From the IMG/VR virus record IMGVR_UViG_3300044742_000117, positions 1 through 25,857 of that record: a stretch of 25,857 bases of DNA. The stretch is one strand, 5' to 3'. A model generated the notes under the pieces. The model worked only from the letters and a program-made list of their open reading frames with translations. It was not told where the DNA came from and searched no databases. The position numbers were made by a program, and so were the translations under genes. The stretch is from a virus. The stretch's first letter is position 1, and each line of letters opens with the position of its first letter. Shown here piece after piece: positions 15,501 through 22,812 of this stretch.

Positions 15501-16136
15501 TTATGAGGCTGTTGCTGTTATGAACGTTGCATCAGAGGCATCGTTCACCTTTGACCACAATGGTGCAGTCGTCCAGTTTCCGACATCGATGTCCGCATCG
15601 GGACACATCATCTGTGTCCCACCGACAGGCGTGTAGTCATCGGTACCACTGGCCTGAAGATCGAGATAGACCGTCGCGGAGTCGACAACCTCCAGTAGCT
15701 CAACACCGCTTGCCTGGAGATCAACGTACCCTGTAGCCGAATCGACACCAGCAAAGACTTGCGTATCCGAAGTTTGAATATCGACGTAGACCGTTGCCGT
15801 ATCGACTGCTTCCTGTAGTTCCGTCCCGGATGCCTGAAGATCGACGTATGTGGTAGAAGCATCAACAAACTGTGCAGCCTCTACTGCCGAAGTCTGGAGG
15901 TCGACATACGCTGTATCCGCATCGAACGTCGTATGATCCTCAGTGGCGGATGTCTGGATATCAACATAAACTGTAGCGGCATCAACAAACTGCGCAATCT
16001 CTGTGCCACTAGCCTGAAGATCGACATAGATAGTTGCCGTCTCTGAATAGACAACGCCAGATATATCGCGCAAGTCGTCATCGAACCACGCTGCCGCAGT
16101 CTCACGGAAGTACGGAAGTGCGAGTACAAGTCCCAT
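15501..16136 (-). CDS. Repeat-bearing fibre protein, possibly truncated
   Basis: 211 residues. A short N-terminus (ALPYFRETAAAWFDDDLRDISG) leads into 7 copies of the 20-residue repeat (residues 34-171). The C-terminal 40 residues (PDADIDVGNWTTAPLWSKVNDASDATFITATAS without continuation) look like the first part of a beta domain that in other phage proteins starts 'PD.D...g.W....LW..ld....dD.dfI.s' and runs on for another 100 residues. Here translation stops there. The missing second half resembles the inter-repeat domain of the 1041-residue protein. The gene abuts the upstream stop (TAG at 16141-16139, ATG at 16136). Confidence 0.82.
   Translation of the reverse strand: MGLVLALPYFRETAAAWFDDDLRDISGVVYSETATIYVDLQASGTEIAQFVDAATVYVDIQTSATEDHTTFDADTAYVDLQTSAVEAAQFVDASTTYVDLQASGTELQEAVDTATVYVDIQTSDTQVFAGVDSATGYVDLQASGVELLEVVDSATVYLDLQASGTDDYTPVGGTQMMCPDADIDVGNWTTAPLWSKVNDASDATFITATAS
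15624..16037 (-). repeat. Seven tandem 20-residue repeats (60 bp)
   Basis: Units such as ATVYVDIQTSDTQVFAGVDS and STTYVDLQASGTELQEAVDT. They belong to the same family as the repeats in the 1041- and 730-residue proteins. Unit ATVYVDIQTSATEDHTTFDA is close to units in the 1041-residue protein, so the arrays likely exchange or share ancestry. Confidence 0.9.
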
Positions 16137-16138
16137 TA

Positions 16139-17035
16139 CTAACGCTTCTCTAGTTCTACCTCAACCAAGCCAACCGTACCCGCAAAGGCCGTACCACCAT
16201 TGAAGCTAATACCCATGATGCTGTTGGCGACTCCCGAGTCAAAGGCACCGGATGTGACCTGTACCGCCTTGATAGAAGTCGTGCCACCAAATCCTGTTGT
16301 CGGCAAGTTGTTGACCATCTTGATATGACCAGAAAGAACGGCCGAGGCACCAACTGCACGGAACAAGGCCAGTATCTTGAATACTGCGGTATCGGCAACA
16401 GATGTACCCACGCCCAGTGTAAAGGTAATTCGTGCAGTATCTGCTGTAGACCCTGCCGTACCCACACGGATAATCACGGTAGGCGTACCCGTACCGGCAG
16501 TCTTTACCATCGAAATCGTACATGTATACAAAAGACCGATGACTGGAGCACCAAGCGCATCAAGACGAACATTTGAGCCTGTCAGATACGCATCAGTCGT
16601 TGAGAGCGTCTGATCGGCTGTGCTCTTGTTAGTCGAGTTGAGTACAGGAATAGCGGCCTTGTACTGGAACCAGCCGAGTCCCTCAGACCACGTAAGCTCC
16701 TCACCGGGAGCAAGTGTAACCTTCTTGAGTTCGTAGTCATTGCCATCGATTGCATCGAGCACGACGGTTACGTCGTTCGATACTGAGGCATGGGTATTGC
16801 GAATACTCACACCTTGTACTGTACGGCGCTTGCTTGCGCTTGTATTACCCGCAAGGATGTCCGTCGTCGTCGCAGTTGTAATCGTGTGCTGCTCATTACC
16901 CGGCGGATCGGTAATCGGTGGCGATGAGTTATCGCAATCCATGTACGTAACATGTGTGTCGATATCGCCCGCAGCACTCGTAATGAGCTTTAGCTTGTCG
17001 GGCAGAGTTGCATGACCCACAAGGGCTGCAAGCAT
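16139..17035 (-). CDS. Virion structural protein, beta-rich, fibre locus
   Basis: 298 residues. The N-terminal third contains RTVQGVSIRNTHASVSNDVTVVLD followed by LKKVTLAPGEELTWSEGLGWFQY, which matches a recurrent phage motif where a small beta domain ends in tL..Ge.l.y..g.Gw. The remainder is Gly/Thr/Val-rich (VIIRVGTAGSTADTARITFTLGVGT, VLSGHIKMVNN, VGLVEVELEKR), as in tail fibre or head-fibre beta-sandwich domains. No enzymatic motif is visible. It begins at TGATG shared with the LamG-like gene. The exact role is unknown. Confidence 0.75.
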   Translation of the reverse strand: MLAALVGHATLPDKLKLITSAAGDIDTHVTYMDCDNSSPPITDPPGNEQHTITTATTTDILAGNTSASKRRTVQGVSIRNTHASVSNDVTVVLDAIDGNDYELKKVTLAPGEELTWSEGLGWFQYKAAIPVLNSTNKSTADQTLSTTDAYLTGSNVRLDALGAPVIGLLYTCTISMVKTAGTGTPTVIIRVGTAGSTADTARITFTLGVGTSVADTAVFKILALFRAVGASAVLSGHIKMVNNLPTTGFGGTTSIKAVQVTSGAFDSGVANSIMGISFNGGTAFAGTVGLVEVELEKR

Positions 17036-17796
17036 CAGAGACTCCTCATGATTGACTTGGGAAACTGCCGGAAGTCAGGTCTAACAGCGGGTGCAGCAGG
17101 AGCGCGACCATTGAAATTCCATGTCGGATTAGAACCGGCCAGCGTTAGGCTACCGATCGAGCTGAACGTCGATGGGTTCGCTCCGATATCCGTCGGTGTG
17201 AGTGTATTGCATTCGATCAGCAGCGTGGGCTGCCCTGCGGAGCAATTCCACCAGTCGGATGTTCTATTGTTAGCTATTAGCTCCGTACACTGTGCATCTG
17301 ACAATGCCACACCTACCCAAGCAGCAACGAGCGCAGTATTAGTATCGGTAGCAGAGAAGTCTCCTGTAAAGCCGATCTCAAAATGACCAATCGTGCCTGG
17401 GCCTGCACGATTGCCGCCATTTACTCCACTGCTCGCATCGGCGTGCGTCCATCCAGCGGGTGAGCTTTGGTTGATATAATGGCTGCGCTCCGTAACTGTG
17501 CCAGAAGCCCATGTCACTACAGTGATGTACCAGTCCGTCGTAAAGGTGACGCCACCGAGAATATTGAAGACAATCCCATCATCGTCATTTAGCGCAGTTG
17601 CGCCGTACTCTAGAGAGTGGTACCAATTCCCCCTCGCAGCATCCATAAGCCCGAGAATATCCACCGCCGCGTTTGCCGTCGTCACCTTCCTCGCGAGAGC
17701 TGCGATCGTACCTGCCCCGGCTTGCAGATTATTTAGCGCCGAACTAATCGGTGTAAACGTGGCATGCTGTGCACCTGGGTTATAGAGAGTCGGCAT
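17035..17796 (-). CDS. LamG/concanavalin-like domain protein
   Basis: 253 residues. The segment AARGNWYHSLEYGATALNDDDGIVFNILGGVTFTTDWYITVVTWASGTVTERSHYI and GTIGHFEIGFTGDFSATDTNTALVAAWVGVALSDAQCTEL matches the jelly-roll LamG/laminin-G-like domains of phage adhesins, where 'w..v.vt.....rl..n' precedes 'f.ig.d...f.G.ia.v.i...aLs.aei..l'. A Trp-Asn-Phe segment and a short basic C-terminus follow. Likely carbohydrate-binding and part of the receptor-binding apparatus. It overlaps the LuxR-type gene by 17 nt. Confidence 0.8.
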   Translation of the reverse strand: MPTLYNPGAQHATFTPISSALNNLQAGAGTIAALARKVTTANAAVDILGLMDAARGNWYHSLEYGATALNDDDGIVFNILGGVTFTTDWYITVVTWASGTVTERSHYINQSSPAGWTHADASSGVNGGNRAGPGTIGHFEIGFTGDFSATDTNTALVAAWVGVALSDAQCTELIANNRTSDWWNCSAGQPTLLIECNTLTPTDIGANPSTFSSIGSLTLAGSNPTWNFNGRAPAAPAVRPDFRQFPKSIMRSL

Positions 17797-18043
17797 CTTC
17801 TACGATTCGTGAGATATCGATTATGCCATTGCCAATTGCAAGAGCTACTGCATTGCACATACCCTTAGCACCTAGCTTTGCGATGATGCGTTTGCGATAG
17901 TCCTTGATTGTATCGGGCGATAGAAACATGCGCTCACCAGATTCCTTGTGCGTTTCACCCAGGGCGATACCGTACAACAGATCGATCTCCCTATCTGTGA
18001 GGGCATCACCCTCGATCAACTCACGTAAGTTCTGTGAGGTCAT
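17780..18043 (-). CDS. Stand-alone LuxR/GerE-type DNA-binding protein
   Basis: 87 residues. Residues 15-72 form a LuxR-type HTH: LTDREIDLLYGIALGETHKESGERMFLSPDTIKDYRKRIIAKLGA corresponds to the family pattern LT.RE..vL.l.a.G.s.keIA..L.iS..TVk.h...i..KLg. There is no receiver or ligand domain, so it resembles a solo regulator. It lies inside the fibre locus and starts at TGATG shared with the upstream gene, so it should be made with late genes. It may regulate late phage genes or host promoters. Weak Shine-Dalgarno, probably coupled translation. Confidence 0.88.
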   Translation of the reverse strand: MTSQNLRELIEGDALTDREIDLLYGIALGETHKESGERMFLSPDTIKDYRKRIIAKLGAKGMCNAVALAIGNGIIDISRIVEDADSL

Positions 18044-18564
18044 CTATCGTACGAACCGTCAGGCCACGCTGTTAGTCCATCATAAAGCTGACACTCACCC
18101 ATACCATCGCTGTTGTCGGCCTGTCGCAGACCCGGCACCTGTGTTGTCCGTGTACGACCACCATCTACATCACGACCATCGTCGTCGTAGCGACTGAACT
18201 TGTCGTGCCAGCGGCCGTCATCTCCCTTCTCGACGCCAGGTATACCGTGAACACAGAAGCGTGGATCACTGTTGTTCGACGGCGCGAAGTTATAGGTACG
18301 CGGCGCGATCCCAAAATGAGGATCGGGTGGCGGCGGTGGGGGAGGCGGCGGCGGAACAGCAATCTTCTTGTGTCGTCTCATCTCCTCGAAGATACCAAGT
18401 GCAAAGTTTGCGCGTGGTGTTGCGATACCCTTCGAATCGCCACCCGCCTTCGCGAGTCGCTGTACCTTATGTGCGTCTGTGGGGTATGCGAGCTCGAATG
18501 CAGGCCACACATGCTTCTGAAAGTATTCGCTCTCCCACATCCTCCATATACCGATAGTTGCCAT
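18040..18564 (-). CDS. Hypothetical protein with decaproline tract
   Basis: 174 residues, starting at an ATG with AGGAGA 7 nt upstream. The N-terminal ~70 residues are globular (GIWRMWESEYFQKHVWPAFELAYPTDAHKVQRLAKAGG). Ten consecutive prolines (71-80) follow, then a charged, Gly/Asp-rich C-terminal half with PRFCVHGIPGVEKGDDGRWHDKFSRYDDDGRD and two Cys. I recognise no family. The proline run suggests a rigid linker and would slow ribosomes without EF-P. Position within the fibre locus suggests a virion or assembly protein, not proven. Confidence 0.7.
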   Translation of the reverse strand: MATIGIWRMWESEYFQKHVWPAFELAYPTDAHKVQRLAKAGGDSKGIATPRANFALGIFEEMRRHKKIAVPPPPPPPPPPDPHFGIAPRTYNFAPSNNSDPRFCVHGIPGVEKGDDGRWHDKFSRYDDDGRDVDGGRTRTTQVPGLRQADNSDGMGECQLYDGLTAWPDGSYDR

Positions 18565-18573
18565 AGCAATCTC

Positions 18574-18873
18574 CTATTCGATAATCGTGAAGTAGAACGG
18601 CCCCTTACGTACAACCTCACTTCCGACCGTGAACTTCACGAAGAGTCGAAACTCACCTTCGGCCCATACACCGCCGACTGTGGTATCGAGTAGTACCGTG
18701 ATCACAAGACCTGAAGCACTTGCGCTTCCGGCCGTAACCTTGAGCACGTCCGCTGCATCCAGAACGTCGAATGTCGGGCCTGACCCGGACAGATCGGTCA
18801 CTGTCGAACTTCGATCCGTCATCGTCACCCGGATGTTCTCCTTGGAACCCTTTGCGATAAATCCAATCGGCAT
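18574..18873 (-). CDS. Small beta-rich virion protein, paralogue of the 11707-12024 product
   Basis: 99 residues. It contains KENIRVTMTDRSSTVTDLSGSGPTFDVLD, then VITVLLDTTVGGVWAEGEFRLFVKFTVGSEVVRKGPFYFTI; the last block matches the 105-residue protein next to terminase. The pattern resembles the small beta-barrel BppU-like or fibre-connector domains of baseplates, which open with a 'd.....l..t..d..g....l....v.f.v.d'-like arrangement. The gene begins at TGATG shared with the 730-residue fibre gene, so the two are probably made in a fixed ratio. Function inferred. Confidence 0.73.
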   Translation of the reverse strand: MPIGFIAKGSKENIRVTMTDRSSTVTDLSGSGPTFDVLDAADVLKVTAGSASASGLVITVLLDTTVGGVWAEGEFRLFVKFTVGSEVVRKGPFYFTIIE

Positions 18874-21065
18874 CAGTCACACCCCGGTTGAGATTCGATG
18901 AAGGTTGACCATCTTGTCGCGTCGTCAGCTAGCCATCGACAGATGTCGGTTACTGCATCCCAACGAGGGTCAGCTTCACCCTCGCCTGTAAAGTGGAACC
19001 GTGAATAGCACTCTCCACCAAGCGCAACCAAGTTTATGTAGATAGTTGCACTATCTGTGCTTTGGGCGCCCTGAGCTTCATACGTGAAGCCCGGTTGGAT
19101 ATCGAGGTAGATCGTCGCAGCATCTAGACCAATGACTTGATGGAAGTCTTCGACTGCACTGACTTGCAGATCGAGATAGATCGTCGCCAAGTCCGAATAC
19201 GGCCCACCCTCAATTGCAGACACCTGTATATCGAGAAAGATCGATTCGACTCCGATGTTGAGATCGAAGGTCTCTGACCCGCCTTCCTCGGTCTGCACAC
19301 GTATGTAGTACGTCTCACCGCTCTGAACGGGCAGCGTTAGCGAGCGCGCAATATTCTGCGCGTCCGTATCGAAGAAGTTGAAGAAGCCACGTAAGTCGTC
19401 GGGCGGCTGCATACGTACCAAACCTGCAAGCGTCGTGCCATGCCAGCAGTCTATGTATACGTAAGCGTGTCCACCGTTGACACTTGTGCACTTCCCCTTG
19501 ATCTTTAGTTGGCCGTTGAACGTGGCGACGTACTTGTACCAAACGGTGTCCTTCGGCCCATACGCGAGAATCTCAGCTTCGCGCTCATCAGGCTCAGCAG
19601 TTGCACCAATTGTCGTACCTGACCCAGAGAACGGAATCGAGCTGATCACCGTTGCACTTGCAAAGTTGTCGTTAGCCGGATGGGAACCTCCGGTCTGCAA
19701 CTGCCACTTGAGTCGGAACGTTCCTTCCGTCTTGGAATCGACCGCGATCCAATATTCGCCCACTGCAAGAGACTGTATAATCTCTGGCCAGTTGCCGGTG
19801 CCACTATCATCGTCTTCGGCAACCGACGAGCCTAGTGAACCGCCCGACTTGTTGTAGAGCGACAGTACGCAGTCGACAGCCGACTCAGCCCATATCTTGT
19901 ACGTGCCCGACTTCTGAATCGTAAGCACGTACCAGACCGATCGTGTCGGGCCGTAGCCACCGTGTGCAGCTTCACCACCATCTGTAGTTGCAGCAACAGT
20001 AGTTCCATCGACAGCCCCAGCTTGCGCCTCCGTAAGCCATGCACTACCGGGATACGGTACCCACTCCGTGCGACCGAGATAGTACGGGTGGTGATTCTGT
20101 AGCGGTGCCGAATTCAGTGCAGTACGTATGTCGTTGGGTGGTGCGGTAGGCGGAGCAGCAACCGCGCCGAAATAGAAATCGCTATCGCCCTCCGTACCAT
20201 CGTAGTTGTAGTTGCCAACAAAGATGTAGTAATCATTGCCCGCAACAAGTGATACTGTTACTGTTGCATCCTCGATGGAGACTGTATTATCTACAAAGTC
20301 TCCGTTGTTGATAAAGTCAAGGTCTGACCACGAAGTCGGCGTACCACCGCTGAGCTTCTTGTAGATTTCCCAATAGGGCACGTAGAACGGATCAGCCCCG
20401 TCACGCACCATATGCATTTCCTGCGACTCCGTCGTGGCGCAGTGGAACTTGTACCAGACCGACGGGAACCCATTTCCATATGAGAACCCTCCATCATCAG
20501 TCGCGCCAACAGTCGTCGGGCTTGCGACCAATCCATCAACAGGGTCGGTACCAAGGTCGACCGCGCTTGCCAACGCATCGTTCGCCGGAGCGGAAGGATT
20601 GCCGAACGACTCCCAATGCAGATCGAAGTTGATCGCATGCGCATTAGCTGGATCGCCCGTGAAGAACGACGAGGCCACACGAATGTGGTAAGTGACGCCC
20701 GACGTAAGCAGAGCTTCGACAATGGCGAAGTCACGCAGTAGGTTGACAGAGTTGCCGCTCTTGTTGACACCAACAATCTCTGTTAGGCCACCAACCGTCG
20801 AACCCGAATACAACGAAACCCGGAACTGACGAACGTCAGTCCAAACCACCGTCGTCGTATTAGCAAGCCTGAACCGATAGCGTCCCGTCGATGTGGGCGT
20901 ATACGTGTACCACACCGACTGCACATCATTTCCACCGAACGGGACAGGCTCACCCGATCCAACTTGTCCGGTCGCATCGACAGTCGTATCGCCCGTCCTA
21001 GTTCCGGGCAGGGTTGTACTAAGTGCGATTGCACTTGCAAAAGCATCATTGGAGGGGGCGGGCAC
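18873..21065 (-). CDS. Multi-domain fibre/adhesin with four PPC-like domains and 20-residue repeats
   Basis: A 730-residue protein from a GTG start with GGAGGGGG 6 nt upstream. Four beta-sandwich units of the bacterial pre-peptidase C-terminal type begin near residues 3, 155, 310 and 472. Most open with P.NDa.a.A..l and pass through GaT.dgg, S/TVWYk..., and a final Y.i.v. segment. Residues 607-685 hold four copies of the fibre repeat (ATIYLDLQVSAVE). The C-terminus carries RWDAVTDICRWLADDATRW. PPC-like domains usually bind substrate or cell surface in secreted enzymes. Here no catalytic domain is present, so host-surface or glycan binding is inferred. Confidence 0.82.
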   Translation of the reverse strand: MPAPSNDAFASAIALSTTLPGTRTGDTTVDATGQVGSGEPVPFGGNDVQSVWYTYTPTSTGRYRFRLANTTTVVWTDVRQFRVSLYSGSTVGGLTEIVGVNKSGNSVNLLRDFAIVEALLTSGVTYHIRVASSFFTGDPANAHAINFDLHWESFGNPSAPANDALASAVDLGTDPVDGLVASPTTVGATDDGGFSYGNGFPSVWYKFHCATTESQEMHMVRDGADPFYVPYWEIYKKLSGGTPTSWSDLDFINNGDFVDNTVSIEDATVTVSLVAGNDYYIFVGNYNYDGTEGDSDFYFGAVAAPPTAPPNDIRTALNSAPLQNHHPYYLGRTEWVPYPGSAWLTEAQAGAVDGTTVAATTDGGEAAHGGYGPTRSVWYVLTIQKSGTYKIWAESAVDCVLSLYNKSGGSLGSSVAEDDDSGTGNWPEIIQSLAVGEYWIAVDSKTEGTFRLKWQLQTGGSHPANDNFASATVISSIPFSGSGTTIGATAEPDEREAEILAYGPKDTVWYKYVATFNGQLKIKGKCTSVNGGHAYVYIDCWHGTTLAGLVRMQPPDDLRGFFNFFDTDAQNIARSLTLPVQSGETYYIRVQTEEGGSETFDLNIGVESIFLDIQVSAIEGGPYSDLATIYLDLQVSAVEDFHQVIGLDAATIYLDIQPGFTYEAQGAQSTDSATIYINLVALGGECYSRFHFTGEGEADPRWDAVTDICRWLADDATRWSTFIESQPGCD
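19011..19247 (-). repeat. Four 20-residue fibre repeats
   Basis: Units ESIFLDIQVSAIEGGPYSDL, ATIYLDLQVSAVEDFHQV..., ATIYLDIQPGFTYEAQ... and ATIYINLVALGGE. They are looser in spacing than in the other two proteins, with units of 20 to 23 residues. They sit between the PPC-like domains and the RW motif. Confidence 0.82.
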
Positions 21066-21092
21066 GCCCTACCCCCTCCACAGCACACAGGT

Positions 21093-21106
21093 GGGCAAGG
21101 TTGCCC
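21093..21106 (-). terminator. Short hairpin between 21106 gene and 730-residue fibre gene
   Basis: GGGCAA-CC-TTGCCC on the minus strand lies immediately after the stop of the upstream gene. No U-tract follows, and the loop is very tight. It may cause pausing or partial attenuation before the GTG start, but is not a convincing intrinsic terminator. Confidence 0.3.
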
Positions 21107-21660
21107 TACCCGGCCTTGAGTGTTGCCGTCACCTTCTCGGTGTCGCCGTTTGCAAACGTGCGCGTCGCCGCAGTGTCAGCAGCAAAGTACAACTGCCCTG
21201 CGTTCAACGTCGAGCCGTCTGTCAGCGCCCACGAGTTTGCACCGTTCGGGCTAGGTGCACCCGAGAACGCGCCGAACGTGACCTGATCGGCCGTCGTTGA
21301 CTGACCACCCGTCGAGAACGTCGAGTCGAACGAAGACGTTCCCCAGTCGATTCCCGCCTGGTTGATTGTCTTTGCAATCGTCTGCCTCGCGTAGCCGGCG
21401 GCAGTAGTCGACCCGATCTCATTGACGTTCGAACCCGAAACAGTCACAGACCAGACCGACGCTCTCACCATATTCGCGCCTGTACCAACTACAGTCGTGG
21501 AGAGGCCCATCGTCCATGACGCAGGCGGTGTGATCGAGCCAGACGCACCCATCACGTAGTCCGTGACGAGCTGACTCATCCTCTGGAACACAATGGTCGC
21601 ATGCCGAAGCTCAAGCGGGCCATCGACATCGAACTCATTACAGTGATGCCAATGCTCCAT
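21106..21660 (-). CDS. Small beta-rich virion protein
   Basis: 184 residues. After a short N-terminus (HWHHCNEFDVDGPLELRHATIVFQRMSQLVTDYVMGASGSI) the sequence follows a pattern I know from phage structural proteins of this size: WTMGLSTTVVGTGA, then AAGYARQTIAKT, then ADQVTFGAFSGAPSPNG-type sequence, then LYFAADTAATRTFANGDTEKVTATLKAG, where 'G.Y.R..i', 'i.f......a.g.v....l.d...' and 'v..Gd...v....l.' recur. Likely a minor tail or capsid-associated protein. No enzymatic residues seen. Confidence 0.72.
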   Translation of the reverse strand: MEHWHHCNEFDVDGPLELRHATIVFQRMSQLVTDYVMGASGSITPPASWTMGLSTTVVGTGANMVRASVWSVTVSGSNVNEIGSTTAAGYARQTIAKTINQAGIDWGTSSFDSTFSTGGQSTTADQVTFGAFSGAPSPNGANSWALTDGSTLNAGQLYFAADTAATRTFANGDTEKVTATLKAG

Positions 21661-21662
21661 TG

Positions 21663-22076
21663 CTATGCCTCCAGAAAGTCGAGGTTGAGCTTCTTGGACT
21701 CCTTCATCTTGTAGAACGAGCCAAACGAGTCCTCACGATCCGTGCCCTGCTGCATCGGATGTGAGATATCACGTACAGCCATCGCAAGCTGATCTACGTT
21801 GATCACGCCGTTCTCATCCTTCATCTTCTTGACAAGCGCTGCAACTTCCGACGTGACCACATCCGCACTCGCGGTCTGATCAGGGTTGTAGTCGTCGGGG
21901 TGCTTGTCGTACACGTATACCGCTGCAATCCGCTCAGCAGGAGCACCAACCGGGCCACCCGGCTCACCGTTCACAGCGCGGTCATGATGTGCCTTGATAG
22001 CAGACTTCGCCTCATCCTCGTCTGCATACTCACCGACTGACATCCTGCCAGTCTCATACACGGTCTCAACAAACAC
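21663..22076 (-). CDS. Conserved phage hypothetical protein
   Basis: 137 residues from a GTG that overlaps the upstream stop (TAGTG), with AGGAGG 5 nt before. It contains MSVGEYADEDEAKSAIKAHHDRAVNGEPGGPVGAPAERIAAVYVYDKHPDDYNPD, a pattern I have seen in uncharacterised actinophage proteins near structural genes (…AERI..V..Yd.HP.dY.). The C-terminal half is helical (VTSEVAALVKKMKDENG) and ends in KLNLDFLEA. I assign no function. The YVYDKHPDDY motif is the best handle for a search. Confidence 0.72.
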   Translation of the reverse strand: MFVETVYETGRMSVGEYADEDEAKSAIKAHHDRAVNGEPGGPVGAPAERIAAVYVYDKHPDDYNPDQTASADVVTSEVAALVKKMKDENGVINVDQLAMAVRDISHPMQQGTDREDSFGSFYKMKESKKLNLDFLEA

Positions 22077-22501
22077 TACTTCCTCCTTTGAGCTTCGTGT
22101 TCGACATCGTCTTCTGGCGCACGTGGTGCCTCTCTCAGTGCTTGAGCAATCTCCGGTACCTCCGCATCGCCAACAGGTACGAAGCCGAACGGTGCCAACT
22201 TCTGTGCTGCTTCAGGTGTAAGTGTCAGCCCCGACTCAGCAAGTGCGAGATGCTCGTGCGCGGAATGCCTATTATTGTGCATCTCGCGCCACCTACGAAT
22301 CAGGGCATGACCTTCTTGCTGCATGTCCATATCAATCGAATACTCCAAGTCTGTCTTATGGGTGAAAGCCCACGGTTGGAATATACGACCGCATAGTCTG
22401 CATGCAGCAAGTGGTCGATCTTTGCGAATCGTCAGACTCGTCGCGCTCTGACCAACAATGCTGTGGTCAAACAGTACTAACTGGCTCCGACGATCACTCA
22501 C
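22076..22501 (-). CDS. Hypothetical protein with putative zinc-binding CxxC
   Basis: 141 residues, starting at a GTG that overlaps the upstream stop by four bases (GTGA). CRLCG at residues ~36-40, followed by an HKTD and an N-N-R-H-S-A-H-E-H cluster, could bind zinc, though the spacing matches no standard finger that I can name. The C-terminal third is Ala/Glu/Pro-rich (EIAQALREAPRAPEDDVEHE). It precedes the conserved 137-residue protein in the same operon. Function unknown. It may bind nucleic acid or a virion partner. Confidence 0.68.
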   Translation of the reverse strand: MSDRRSQLVLFDHSIVGQSATSLTIRKDRPLAACRLCGRIFQPWAFTHKTDLEYSIDMDMQQEGHALIRRWREMHNNRHSAHEHLALAESGLTLTPEAAQKLAPFGFVPVGDAEVPEIAQALREAPRAPEDDVEHEAQRRK

Positions 22502-22812
22502 GATTCTGTCTGTGCTGCCTTTGCACGTTCCATGCCTGCCATGATCTCAGCAAGCGGATCAGCATTGGCCTTACCATCTGCAATGAGGCGATCGTAACCC
22601 CACATTGCAATCTTCGTCTTGAGCGTATCGTTGGTCGAAAACTTCACGACCTGCTTGATCGCTGCAAGAAAGTCCATCTTCAAGTCTTCGAGGTCTCGGA
22701 CAGCCGCCTTCGAAGTTGTATTCTCTGTACTATCGCGCAACTCCTGTTCAAGTGCTACACGGATTGCGTCGACTTCTTCTCGCTGCTTCGTTGTCAGGTC
22801 TTCAAGACTCAT
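22498..22812 (-). CDS. Hypothetical helical protein, first gene of the late operon
   Basis: 104 residues with a strong ribosome binding site (AGGAGG, 5 nt before ATG). It is almost entirely helical and charged (TKQREEVDAIRVALEQELRDS, then LKMDFLAAIKQVVKFSTNDTLKTKIAMWGYDRLIADGK), compatible with a small oligomeric protein. I do not recognise the family with confidence. It is the first gene after the upstream noncoding stretch, so a late promoter should lie within 22813-22960. Confidence 0.72.
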   Translation of the reverse strand: MSLEDLTTKQREEVDAIRVALEQELRDSTENTTSKAAVRDLEDLKMDFLAAIKQVVKFSTNDTLKTKIAMWGYDRLIADGKANADPLAEIMAGMERAKAAQTES

